A stretch of 64,000 nt of DNA from Paraburkholderia largidicola. Lineage in GTDB: Bacteria; Pseudomonadota; Gammaproteobacteria; Burkholderiales; Burkholderiaceae. This document shows positions 36,541 to 45,694 of this stretch, in pieces. The stretch is from positions 2,418,001 through 2,482,000 of the forward strand of contig NZ_AP023174.1 in the NCBI RefSeq assembly GCF_013426895.1. Direction: 5' to 3'. The position numbers and the translations under genes are program-made. Below the pieces are notes generated by a model. That model did no database searches. It was not told the DNA's origin and saw only the letters and a list, made by a program, of their open reading frames with translations. Each line of letters opens with the position of its first letter. Position 1 is the stretch's first letter.

Positions 36541-37884
36541 GTGCAACGCATCGATGTACATGAGTTGGTCGACGAGGCCCGCTTCAATGGTTTTCATGCC
36601 AAGATACTGATCTGGTGTCTGTTGATCACAGCCATCGACGGCTATGACCTCACTGTCACAGGCATCGCGCTGCCTTCAATCATGCAACAGATGGGCGTGA
36701 GCGCCGTGACAGCGGGCTTCATGACGAGCTCCGCCTTGTTTGGCATGATGTTCGGGTCAATGTTCCTCGGCGCCCTGTCTGACAAGATTGGCCGTCGCTG
36801 GACGCTCTCTATCTGCGTTTTCCTGTTCAGCGTCTTCACGGCAGCAGCAGGTTTCACCAGCGAGCCCGTCAGCTTCAGCATACTGCGCTTTATCGCTGGA
36901 CTAGGACTCGGAGGTGCAATGCCAAACGTCATTGCACAGATGAGTGAATATTCGCCGAAGAAGATCCGCAGTTTCGTGACGGCCATGATGTATTCGGGCT
37001 ATGGGCTTGGCGCCATTTCGGCAGCCGCTCTGGGCAAACTTCTCCTCGTCGACTACGGCTGGCAGGCGGTTTTCTTTGCGGCCGCTCCGCCGCTGGTGCT
37101 GATTCCATTCATTATGAAGTCGATGCCTGATTCGTTGCCGTACCTGCTCGCGCGCCGGGCTGATAACCAATTACGTGCGATAGTCAGCCGCCTTCAGCCG
37201 GGTCTTCAGTTCCAAGATCGTCTGGAGTTTCGCGCACCCACCGGCGTGCGCACCGCGGGCGCGCCCCTCGCACGGCTGTTCCAGGACGGCCGCGGCATGA
37301 GTACTCTCCTATTTTGGCTCGCTATGTTCACCGCGCTGTTTATGATCTACGCTCTTATTACTTGGCTAACCAAGCTTATGGCAATGAGTGGCTATAGTCT
37401 CGGTTCAGCGCTGAATTTTGTCATCGCAATGAACGTTGGCACGATCATTGGTGCCATCGGCGGCGGCTGGTTTGCCGACAGACTGAACATCAAGTGGGTG
37501 CTAGTGACGATGTATGCGCTGGGCGGCATGTTTCTGTGCCTGATGACGGTGACGACGTCGGCCACACTACTGTTCGTGATTATGGGTGCCGTCGGTGTTT
37601 GCACCGCTGGGGCGCAGATTGTCGCGTATGTATATTGTGGACTCTTCTATCCGACGGCGATCCGCTCCACCGGCGCCGGCATGGCGATGGGCATTGGGCG
37701 CTTAGGTGCGATAGTGTCGCCGCCGCTCATTGGAATGATGGTTGCGCTAAAGTTGTCGCTACAACAGAATTTCCTGATGATCGCCGCCCTCTGCGTCGCC
37801 GCCGCATTCATGTTTGCACTCACAGATAATCGTCGATTTGCGTCTTTGCATTCTGAGGATACAGCCCCCGAGGCAACCGTCTGA
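36541..37884 (+). CDS. MFS transporter, aromatic acid:H+ symporter (AAHS) family
   Basis: This 447-aa transporter starts at GTG with AGGAG 6 nt before. The first helix carries AIDGYDLTVTGIALPSIM, the DGxD aromatic-acid motif of PcaK/BenK-type symporters. The MFS motif GALSDKIGRRWTL follows near residue 80. About 12 helices are visible. It probably imports an aromatic carboxylate with protons for the island's catabolic enzymes. It lies downstream of cis element F, with an isochorismatase-like gene following on the same strand. Confidence 0.9.
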   Translation: MQRIDVHELVDEARFNGFHAKILIWCLLITAIDGYDLTVTGIALPSIMQQMGVSAVTAGFMTSSALFGMMFGSMFLGALSDKIGRRWTLSICVFLFSVFTAAAGFTSEPVSFSILRFIAGLGLGGAMPNVIAQMSEYSPKKIRSFVTAMMYSGYGLGAISAAALGKLLLVDYGWQAVFFAAAPPLVLIPFIMKSMPDSLPYLLARRADNQLRAIVSRLQPGLQFQDRLEFRAPTGVRTAGAPLARLFQDGRGMSTLLFWLAMFTALFMIYALITWLTKLMAMSGYSLGSALNFVIAMNVGTIIGAIGGGWFADRLNIKWVLVTMYALGGMFLCLMTVTTSATLLFVIMGAVGVCTAGAQIVAYVYCGLFYPTAIRSTGAGMAMGIGRLGAIVSPPLIGMMVALKLSLQQNFLMIAALCVAAAFMFALTDNRRFASLHSEDTAPEATV

Positions 37885-38350
37885 ATACAGGCACTAGCAC
37901 GCTCGACAGCGAACAGCCGATTATGCACCCGGATGCTCCGGGTAAATGAGCGACGTGTTCTGATGGCGACGCTGGCCACGTCCTCGAATCGCATGTAAAT
38001 CGCCAGCTGTATGTCGCCGCTTGTCGCCGTCGGTGGGATAGAACATGACGATTCGGCGTTAGCCCGCGGATACGATGGGTAGATCAAGCCACGGAGGAGT
38101 GTCGTGTATGGATACCAATAAGCCGCAGTCGACAGTGTCGAGCGTCAAGTCTTCCCTACTGGCGGCAGCTCATTGTGTTGAGCGGCAAGAAGCGTCCGGA
38201 CTCAGGCGATTTCATACAAGCTGACGCAGCGCTGCGACGGGCCCGCAATTCACGTTATATCTGCATGGTCTGGCGAATCTGCCTATAAAGCCCCATGGAG
38301 CACGCAGCTTCGTCGACCATCCTTCTCGCAACATTACCCAAGAATTCACG
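37885..38350. other. 466-bp spacer without a recognised gene
   Basis: Only short broken frames on both strands; no repeat or clear promoter was identified. Confidence 0.35.
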
Positions 38351-38965
38351 ATGATCGATTTACTAGCTGTGCACGAAAAACTTGAACCCATTAATCCAGC
38401 ATCGACGGCGCTGGTGCTACTAGACCTCCAGAAGGTCTGTATCGAGCAGTGGGTACCCGAGGAAAATAGGATAACGTTGCTAAAGAACGTCTCTAACCTT
38501 CTAGCGTGGGCGCGCAAACTACAACTATCTGTGATTCACGTGAAGGTTGCCTTCCGAGAAGGTTACCCGGAGATTAGCTCATCGAACAAGCTGTTCTCCG
38601 AACTCGCGGCTAGTGATCTATTTCTCCCCTCAAGCCCGGGGTGCGATTTCCACGAAGCTGTCAAGCCAAACTGTGGCGAACCTACGGTAGAGAAGCATCG
38701 TGTTGGCGCGTTCACCGGCACTGATCTCGACATGATCTTGCGATCGAGAGGCATTCGAACAATCATTTTTGGTGGAATTACGACAACCGGGGCGCTGCTT
38801 TCGGCAGTTCGGCAGGCGTTTGATCTCGACTATAAACTAATCGTTCCAGGCGATTGTTGTGTTGATCCAGACAATGAACTGCATGAGATTGTCCTCAACA
38901 GAATCGTCGCAGTTCATGCCACCGTAACAACCGCGAATCGTCTAACGGCCGATTCAATTACCTGA
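38351..38965 (+). CDS. Isochorismatase-family hydrolase without the usual catalytic Cys (paralogue)
   Basis: The 204-aa protein is similar throughout to the one at 25767-26360. The conserved Asp is in LVLLDLQKV (~22), Lys in TVEKHRVGAFTGTDL (~113), and the nucleophile position reads GGITTTGALLSAVRQAFDL, with Ala instead of Cys. Codon composition is more AT-rich than its paralogue. It follows an AAHS transporter, just as the paralogue follows an MFS gene. A role on an imported aromatic or amide compound is inferred, and the reaction is not known. Confidence 0.8.
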   Translation: MIDLLAVHEKLEPINPASTALVLLDLQKVCIEQWVPEENRITLLKNVSNLLAWARKLQLSVIHVKVAFREGYPEISSSNKLFSELAASDLFLPSSPGCDFHEAVKPNCGEPTVEKHRVGAFTGTDLDMILRSRGIRTIIFGGITTTGALLSAVRQAFDLDYKLIVPGDCCVDPDNELHEIVLNRIVAVHATVTTANRLTADSIT

Positions 38966-39307
38966 GGGCACTGGTTGCTGAAGTTTTATCGCCTCTGAGG
39001 GTCGGTCGGATGCAGCGTCGCTCGACGGCTGGTCCCTCGGGAAGCCGGCCCCTCGCCTGCTGAATCGTCTTGGGGTCAACCCCGGCACCCAAACTCTCAC
39101 GGCATAATCCACTGCAACGCGTGCGAAGTCGCCGCTCCCGACATCACTCCCATCCGGCCACCGGTTATACGCGTCACTTTCAATTCATTGCAAAACCCAC
39201 GCCCCAAAAAAAGTGCCTTGGCCCAGACGTCAAATCTTCGGACCAAGGCAAAGCCCTCATAACAACCGGCTACAACTTGAACAGCGGTTCGACTTCCGCA
39301 TCGACAA
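38966..39307. other. 342-bp spacer between convergent genes
   Basis: The spacer lies between the ends of the isochorismatase-like gene and gabD. No gene or strong terminator hairpin was identified. Confidence 0.35.
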
Positions 39308-40768
39308 CTATATTCCACCAATGCAGAGGTACTTTGTTTCGAGGTACTCGTCCAGCCCATAATACGCGCCTTCCCTGCCCAAGCCGGACTGCTTGATGCC
39401 ACCAAACGGCGCTACCTCATTGGATATCAATCCGGTATTAATGCCGACCATGCCATATTCCAGAGATTCCGCTACGCGCCAGATGCGGCCGATGTCCCGG
39501 CTGTAGAAGTACGCCGCCAGGCCGAACTCCGTATCGTTTGCGAAATGCACCACTTCTTCGTCGTTACGAAAGCGGAACACGGGTGCGACAGGACCAAATG
39601 TTTCCTCGCGGGCGACTTTCATCTCTTGCGTCACATCTGCAATGACAGTCGGCTCGAAGAATCCGTGGCCGAGCGCATGGCGCTTCCCACCCGTCACGAT
39701 CCGACCACCACGTGATACAGCGTCGCTGATGTGAGACTCCACTTTTTGCACCGCATCTTCATTTATGAGTGGACCTTGTGTGATGCCGCACTGCGTACCC
39801 AACCCCACTTTCAACTTCGCGACTGCGTCCGCGAGTTTCTCGACAAACTCGTCGTAGACCTTGCTGTGGACGTAGAAGCGATTCGTGCATACGCATGTCT
39901 GGCCCGCATTGCGATACTTTGATGCGATTGCACCGGCCACCGCTTCGTCGAGGTCCGCATCATCGAACACGATAAACGGAGCGTTCCCACCCAATTCGAG
40001 TGAGACCTTCTTGATGGTGGGTGAACACTGGGCCATCAGCGCCGAACCCACCCGAGTGGATCCAGTAAAAGAGAGCTTGCGAACACCCGGATTGGCTGTC
40101 ATTTCGCTGCCGATCTGTTGCGGCACGCCTGTAATCACCTGGAAGACGCCGGGAGGCACACCCGCGCGCTCGGCAAGTACAGCGAGCGCCAAAGCGGTGA
40201 GCGGTGTCGCTTCTGCGGGCTTGACGATTATCGGGCAACCCGCTGCGAGCGCTGGACCAGCTTTGCGGGTGATCATCGCCGCGGGAAAGTTCCAAGGTGT
40301 AATCGCTGCACAGACTCCGATGGGTTCCTTGACGACCACGATACGCCGGTCATTGGCAACTGTGGGAATCACATCGCCATAGGCGCGTTTTGCCTCTTCT
40401 CCAAACCACTCAATAAACGAAGCAGCGTACTGGATTTCGCCCTTTGCCTCGCCCAACGGTTTGCCCTGCTCAGTGGTGAGTATCAAGGCGAGATCATCCT
40501 GATTTTCGAGTATCAGGTCATACCAAGACCGCAGAATTGCCGCGCGCGTCTTCGCAGTCAGGCTACGCCACGCGGGCCAAGCGGCCTTGGCATGTTCGAT
40601 TGCTCGACGCGTCTCTGCCGCCCCCATGCGTGGCACGTGCGCAATGACGTCGCCCGTAGCGGGGTTCACGACAGGGAATGTCTCGCCGCTATCGGCGTTA
40701 TCCCATCCTCCATTCAAATAGCACTGGTCGCGAAACAACGACGGTGCGCGAAGGTTTTGCATGCTCAT
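39308..40768 (-). CDS. gabD: NAD(P)-dependent succinate-semialdehyde dehydrogenase-like ALDH
   Basis: The product is 486 aa from ATG 40768 (MSMQNLRAPSLFR), with GAGG about 8 nt upstream; the open frame upstream is not needed. Aldehyde dehydrogenase hallmarks are the substrate/cofactor strand ITPWNFPAAMITRK (~155), the general base Glu in VSLELGGNAPF (~260) and the nucleophile Cys in NAGQTCVCTNRFYV (~294). The C-terminal APFGGIKQSGLGREG fits GabD. It probably oxidises succinate semialdehyde or a similar aldehyde to the acid, feeding central metabolism. The closest named family is GabD; the actual substrate in this island may differ. Confidence 0.87.
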   Translation of the reverse strand: MSMQNLRAPSLFRDQCYLNGGWDNADSGETFPVVNPATGDVIAHVPRMGAAETRRAIEHAKAAWPAWRSLTAKTRAAILRSWYDLILENQDDLALILTTEQGKPLGEAKGEIQYAASFIEWFGEEAKRAYGDVIPTVANDRRIVVVKEPIGVCAAITPWNFPAAMITRKAGPALAAGCPIIVKPAEATPLTALALAVLAERAGVPPGVFQVITGVPQQIGSEMTANPGVRKLSFTGSTRVGSALMAQCSPTIKKVSLELGGNAPFIVFDDADLDEAVAGAIASKYRNAGQTCVCTNRFYVHSKVYDEFVEKLADAVAKLKVGLGTQCGITQGPLINEDAVQKVESHISDAVSRGGRIVTGGKRHALGHGFFEPTVIADVTQEMKVAREETFGPVAPVFRFRNDEEVVHFANDTEFGLAAYFYSRDIGRIWRVAESLEYGMVGINTGLISNEVAPFGGIKQSGLGREGAYYGLDEYLETKYLCIGGI

Positions 40769-40876
40769 CTGATGACCTCGGAGTCTATATGCCAGCGTGG
40801 GCCACCTCCCCGACCGTTCACCCTTCTTGTGGACAACGGCACAGGCAAGCCGGTTACCCAGCAGTCTGCATTGAAG

Positions 40877-40904
40877 AAAAAAAGGCGCCGCGGTCACGCG
40901 GCGC
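40877..40904 (-). terminator. Intrinsic terminator
   Basis: On the minus strand a perfect 8-bp GC stem (GCGCCGCG/CGCGGCGC) with a 4-nt loop is followed by seven Ts. It lies 76 bp past the end of the hypothetical gene at 40981-41286 and before gabD. Confidence 0.85.
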
Positions 40905-40980
40905 AAAAAAGGCACAGCTCCGGCGCAGAGCCGACCTTGGAGATACCCGAACGCGAAGTTCCGTTGCTTGTCGCGCCCTC

Positions 40981-41286
40981 TCAGTTTTCCGTAAGTGCTC
41001 TGGACTCGGGCAACAGATCCCTCTGCCTCGTATCCGATCGTTTGAACCGTGGATGCCGGGCCACGTACCGTTCGAGAAAGGTCAAGAGATCGGCCGACGT
41101 TGGCCGTGTGCCCCATTCACTGGCAGCATTGACCGTCGCTAACGCCATCCACGAATCGGGCGGACTGATGGCTTCGACAATGGACAATCCGTCGCTCACG
41201 ATCAATTGACCGGTTGACGGTTGAAATTGCGCCGACACCTGTCGGGAGTCGACGCACATTTCCGCAAGTACATTTGAAGCCCTCAT
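40981..41286 (-). CDS. Hypothetical protein, 101 aa
   Basis: The start is set at ATG 41286 because AAGGAGG lies 6 nt upstream. The product (MRASNVLAEMCVDSRQVSAQ ... SSWMALA-type middle ... FLERYVARHPRF) is soluble with no recognised domain. It is followed by an intrinsic terminator at 40877-40904, making a separate short unit or the tail of the mntH transcript (gap 161 bp). Confidence 0.65.
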   Translation of the reverse strand: MRASNVLAEMCVDSRQVSAQFQPSTGQLIVSDGLSIVEAISPPDSWMALATVNAASEWGTRPTSADLLTFLERYVARHPRFKRSDTRQRDLLPESRALTEN

Positions 41287-41447
41287 CCCATCCTCCTTCG
41301 AAGATCTGTGCCCCCGCATCACAAGGCGAGACGTTGGGGCCGCGCGCTTCACCAATCAGCCTACCCCTAGCGACCCGGACAACCGTACATCGCGCCACGC
41401 AATCCTGAAGAAGAATGTACGGACGAACCGCACCCGTGATACCGGAC

Positions 41448-42770
41448 TCAAGCGTCCATCACCAGTTGCCAGAGCAACGCCACGTTCAACATCACAATGA
41501 TCCCTGCGCACAACCATGCCAGCGCATGCGGTATCCGTTTGACGCGGAAGCGACCCATGAGGCCAGCATCCGATGCAAAGCGCACGAGGGGAATCACGGC
41601 AAGCGGCAACTGCACGCTCAAAACCACCTGGCTGGCGACCAACAGCTGGTTTGATCCATGTTCGCCAAACGCGCCCACCGCAAGTAACGCGGGCCCAATC
41701 GCAAGAGTGCGGGTCAGGAGCGCTCGAACCCAACGCGCACTTTTCAACCTGAGGAAGCCCTCCATTACCGCCTGCCCTGCGAGCGTGCCTGTGACGGTCG
41801 CGTTCAGTCCACAGGCGAGCAGGGCTGCTGCGAAGAGTACACTTGCCCAGTCGCTGCCGACGAGCGGGCTGATCAGGCGATGAGCATCGGCGAGATCGCT
41901 GACATCGTAATGTCCGTTTGCATGGAATACCGCCGCCGCGACAATCAGCAACGATGCGTTCACGCAGAAAGCAAGGCCGAGGGATGCGAACGTATCAATA
42001 TTTACGCCCTTCAAGACCTGCACCACGGACTGATCATTGCCATTGCTACCTTTGTTGTAATCCTTCACAAGGGCGGAGTGCAGATACAGGTTGTGCGGCA
42101 TCACAGTGGCACCCAGGATTCCGGCTGCGAACCAGACCATGCCAGCGTCGCGTAACAGCGCAGGCGTCGGCGCGAGCCCCGTGAGTGCGCCACGCCATGA
42201 CGGATTGGCAAGGGCGAGTTCGATAACGAAGCAAAGACCTACAAACAATATGAGCGTGGTAATAACGATCTGCAGCGGCGAGCGACCGCGACTCTGCAAG
42301 GCGAGCATCGCAAACGTGCCGATCGCGGACATCAACACACCAACTGTTAGGGAGACGCCGAGCAGGAGTTGTAACGCCACCGCGCTGCCCACTACCTCAG
42401 CGACATCACAAGCGATGATTGCAATCTCGCAGGTAATCCAGAGAAATATCGTAGTGCGACGGCTGTAACGTTCACGGCACAACTGGGCGAGATCACGTCC
42501 AGTAACGACACCGACCCTTGACGCAACCCATTGCAGCAGTAGTCCCATCAGGCTGGCCACCAGCACGACACTCAGCAATTGATAGCCGTACTTGGCCCCG
42601 CTGCCAAGTGCGGTCGCCCAGTTGCCCGGGTCCATATATCCCACCGCCACCATCGCACCAGCGCCCACAAACGAGACCCATCGTCCACGGCCGCGTGGCG
42701 ACGCGTCCGGCGGTTTCGCCCCCCCAAACGATTGCCATCGTTGCGCGCAGAGTGACCGGATGAAGGACAC
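41448..42770 (-). CDS. mntH: Nramp-family Mn2+/H+ symporter MntH
   Basis: This 440-aa, ~11-helix transporter carries the metal-binding helix-1 motif VGYMDPGNWATAL (residues ~43-55) and the helix-6 motif MPHNLYLHSALV (~225). Both are diagnostic for Nramp. It imports Mn2+ (and Fe2+) with protons. The apparent start is GTG 42770 with no clean ribosome-binding site. The 5' end abuts a stub of an NHL gene (42805-42883), and the nearest promoter-like site is cis element G. This suggests a rearranged upstream region. Confidence 0.9.
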   Translation of the reverse strand: MSFIRSLCAQRWQSFGGAKPPDASPRGRGRWVSFVGAGAMVAVGYMDPGNWATALGSGAKYGYQLLSVVLVASLMGLLLQWVASRVGVVTGRDLAQLCRERYSRRTTIFLWITCEIAIIACDVAEVVGSAVALQLLLGVSLTVGVLMSAIGTFAMLALQSRGRSPLQIVITTLILFVGLCFVIELALANPSWRGALTGLAPTPALLRDAGMVWFAAGILGATVMPHNLYLHSALVKDYNKGSNGNDQSVVQVLKGVNIDTFASLGLAFCVNASLLIVAAAVFHANGHYDVSDLADAHRLISPLVGSDWASVLFAAALLACGLNATVTGTLAGQAVMEGFLRLKSARWVRALLTRTLAIGPALLAVGAFGEHGSNQLLVASQVVLSVQLPLAVIPLVRFASDAGLMGRFRVKRIPHALAWLCAGIIVMLNVALLWQLVMDA

Positions 42771-42804
42771 TCCGCAGCCTCGGTCTCAACGCAGCCACGA
42801 GAAT

Positions 42805-42883
42805 CGACCGCAACGCAGGTGACATCGCGATACAAACTCTCTTCACCCCACCAGCCCGTCACGAGCGGAAAATTCATCGCCAT
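42805..42883 (-). pseudogene. NHL-protein 5' stub fused upstream of mntH
   Basis: From ATG 42883 (GGAG 5 nt upstream) the frame reads MAMNFPLVTGWWGEESLYRD and then VTCVAVDSRG. This matches the start of the NHL protein at 29999-30958 (MNFEEVANWGEDTWERDVTG, VAVDSQ). Homology then stops and the mntH 5' region begins. It marks a recombination or deletion that joined an NHL cassette promoter to mntH. Confidence 0.65.
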
Positions 42884-43225
42884 TGTCACTCCGTTGTTGC
42901 AAATAACCAGCACCCGCCCGCTTGTTGCGCGCTGGCGGTTATGCCATCACCGCTCCCCGCCCCGATGAAAATCCGTTCTCTACACTCGAGGTTTCTGGTG
43001 ACTGCGCGACCTTTGTTCAAACTTCCATTATTAATATTAAATAACACTCCTAACTTTCCTCTCCCCTCTTGATCTTCGGTTTCAACTATTTACTAGGCTC
43101 TTCGTATCGTCAGCTTCTCAGTCCGCGCGCGTGATTTTTCGATTTGTCGCCTGAACCTGCTTGATACCGACAGAAACGATCGATCTGCAAGGCCACAACG
43201 GCAGCATCACGATTTCACATATATT
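42884..43225. other. Leader between cis element G and the NHL stub
   Basis: AT-rich around 43020-43090; no gene. No manganese riboswitch-like structure was recognised by eye. Confidence 0.4.
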
Positions 43226-43255
43226 CAGTCTGCCTGTATAGTTTTATGGTGTCAA
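43226..43255 (-). promoter_or_regulatory. Shared cis element G with TTGACA promoter
   Basis: On the minus strand TTGACA (43250-43255), 9 bp, then TATACAGGCAGACTGAATAT. The layout is the same as element E. It points to the NHL stub and mntH. Confidence 0.75.
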
Positions 43256-43592
43256 CCAGGTAAGGCTCGGATGAACCCTAATCGTTGCTGTGATATGGCC
43301 CCGAACGATCCCAAGCCTCACCCAAGGCCTAATGCTTCAGCGTTCTGAGAAAACCCTGCAAGGCGAGACGAACTCCGAACGACCGACTGCAGCAAAGGGA
43401 CCGTGATCACCGAATGGCACTGACTGAGGCCAAAGGATTCACTCTGTGTTGAAGAGCAAAATTTCCCACCACATCGGAATGTCGTGCTCGCCGCTGGCTG
43501 GCGCATGCGTGCACCGGGAGCAGTGACGGCACACTGCTGCCCGGGCACTGCAGATTGACGCTGGAAATTTGCGCCGCACAGCGGGAGAGGCG
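43256..43592. other. No gene recognised
   Basis: This is the spacer between the chemoreceptor stop and cis element G; only chance frames are present. Confidence 0.35.
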
Positions 43593-45149
43593 TCAGGCGG
43601 GTAACGTGAAGCCCGAGACTGCCTCGCGAAGCGCCCCAGCCTGGTCCCTTAGTGATTGCGCCGCAGCAGCGGCTTCCTCGACGAGCGCGGCATTTTGCTG
43701 GGTCACTTTGTCCATTTCTCCGACAGCGCGGTTGACCTGCTCAATCCCGGCGCTTTGCTCGTGCGACGCATGGCTTATCTCCTCGAGAATCTCACTCACC
43801 CGTCGCACGGATCGCACAATCTCGCCCATCGTTTCGCCCGCGGTGCCAACGAGTATCGCGCCTTGGTCGACCGTAGTTGTCGAAGACTCGATAAGCGCCT
43901 TGATTTCCTTGGCGGCCGTTGCTGAGCGTTGGGCGAGGCTCCTCACCTCAGAGGCGACAACGGCAAACCCGCGGCCTTGCTCTCCGGCACGTGCCGCTTC
44001 CACGGCCGCATTGAGGGCAAGAATATTGGTCTGGAAAGCAATTCCGTCAATCACGCCGATGATGTCACCGATCTTCTGTGAACTGGAAGTGATTTGACCC
44101 ATAGTGTGTACGACGTCATCGACAACAATGCTGCCACGCGTTGCAACATCTGCAGCCTGCCCCGCGAGCTTCGCAGCTTGTGCCGCGCTGTCGGCGTTCG
44201 ACCTCACGTTTGCCGTCATCTGGTCCATGCTCGAGGCGGTCTCGACAAGCGCGGCGGCCTGCTGCTCCGTGCGTTGTGATAGATCCATGTTCCCCGCGGC
44301 GATCTCGTTTGCGCCAATGTTAATGTTCTCGGCACCCGCACTTATGCGGGAGACAGCATCTGTGAGACCTGATTGCATTGTCGCAAGCGCGTGCATCAGG
44401 CTCCCGTTCTTGTTCCCGTCCAGCGACACCTTGACCGTCAGATCCCCTCGCGAGATACGATTCGCTGCTTCGATCGCTACTTCAAGGTCTCCGCCAAGTC
44501 CGCGCCGTACGCTGCGAACCACCACGAACATCACCACGCTAGCGATGAAGCCGAGCGCGCCCGTGACGATGGTCCAGTCGATGAGCGCGCTGACAAATTC
44601 TGCGTTGACATCGTCCATGTACATACCGGTAACGATGATCATGTCCCACGGCGCAAATCGCCACGCGTACGAGGTCTTTTCCACCGGCGTATCACGGGCG
44701 CCTCCGGGTCTGTACCAAACGTAGTTGACGAAACCGCCTCCCTCCTGACCGCTGACTTTCACAAGATCCTGAAAGATATGCTTGCCATTGGGGTCGGCGA
44801 AACCTGACTGATCCTTGCCGACCAGATCGGGGGCGAACGGATGCATAAGCATGACGGGTCGCGAATCGTTTACCGCAAGGTAGCCGTCTTTGCCATACCG
44901 TAAGATGGAAAGCGCCTCGAGTGTTCTTTTCTTCGCCTCCTCTTCGCTCATGACATTTTGCTGGGCAAGCGCGAAATAGTGCTTCACGACACTTGCGCCC
45001 TCCTGGACAAGCCCGATCAACTGATCGCGGCGGTCCTTTATTAGCGAGGCGTGGTATTGCCACATGCCCGCGACGGCGATCAGGACCAATCCTATCCACA
45101 GCACAGCTATCATCGAGCTGAGTTTCTGGTTCAAAGTCATCTTGAGCAT
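43593..45149 (-). CDS. Methyl-accepting chemotaxis protein with single Cache domain
   Basis: The receptor is 518 aa from [13 protein letters not shown]. The first membrane helix is near residue 10-30. The periplasmic sCache_2 domain contains [14 protein letters not shown] and [11 protein letters not shown]. The second helix ([17 protein letters not shown]) is near 195-215, followed by HAMP and a long signalling domain with the hairpin tip [20 protein letters not shown]. The tail is [19 protein letters not shown]. sCache receptors sense small organic acids and amines, so taxis to a compound used by the island is plausible. The upstream extension of the frame (to 45221) lacks a receptor-like start. 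Confidence 0.9.
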   Translation of the reverse strand: MLKMTLNQKLSSMIAVLWIGLVLIAVAGMWQYHASLIKDRRDQLIGLVQEGASVVKHYFALAQQNVMSEEEAKKRTLEALSILRYGKDGYLAVNDSRPVMLMHPFAPDLVGKDQSGFADPNGKHIFQDLVKVSGQEGGGFVNYVWYRPGGARDTPVEKTSYAWRFAPWDMIIVTGMYMDDVNAEFVSALIDWTIVTGALGFIASVVMFVVVRSVRRGLGGDLEVAIEAANRISRGDLTVKVSLDGNKNGSLMHALATMQSGLTDAVSRISAGAENINIGANEIAAGNMDLSQRTEQQAAALVETASSMDQMTANVRSNADSAAQAAKLAGQAADVATRGSIVVDDVVHTMGQITSSSQKIGDIIGVIDGIAFQTNILALNAAVEAARAGEQGRGFAVVASEVRSLAQRSATAAKEIKALIESSTTTVDQGAILVGTAGETMGEIVRSVRRVSEILEEISHASHEQSAGIEQVNRAVGEMDKVTQQNAALVEEAAAAAQSLRDQAGALREAVSGFTLPA

Positions 45150-45694
45150 AGTGAGGCCCCGTTCTTCACCCTTTTTGTTCACGCTATAGACAATCACGTA
45201 GTTTGCGATTGCCATTTTCATCAGATCAACGTCAAGTCGCCAGTTAGATAAAGATCCTGCGCAAAGATATTCTCAAATCGCGCGGTGGCCGTCTGTTCGC
45301 AATGAACTTCTTCTCTCGAAATCGACATCCCGACCAGCTTCTGTCATAGTCGATGAACACACACTCCCGCGCGGTCCTAGTTCCTGCTTTTCTATATTTG
45401 CTTCGTAGTCCTATGTGTATCGGCTGCCACTTGATTCCGCACATCAGCCATCATTGGGAGTTTCTTTTTCTGTCCGCCCCGTCCTGGCTACCTCGCAACG
45501 AACAGCGCTGACAACCATACATCTGTCTTTGATTGGTAGTCTTCGCGATACCCCTGCCGCTAGACGACATCCGTGACAGCATTCGCGCCCAGATGCGAAT
45601 CTGCTACCACTGTCGGCCCGCCGCGCACGCAAAGATCCGTACCTGATTGAAGATCAGTACGCTACGTGCACTGCGGTCCTAACTCAGATCACAT
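45150..45694. other. 545-bp spacer, chemoreceptor promoter region
   Basis: No gene is recognised; it should contain the chemoreceptor promoter. No cis element of the A-H type is present. Confidence 0.35.
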
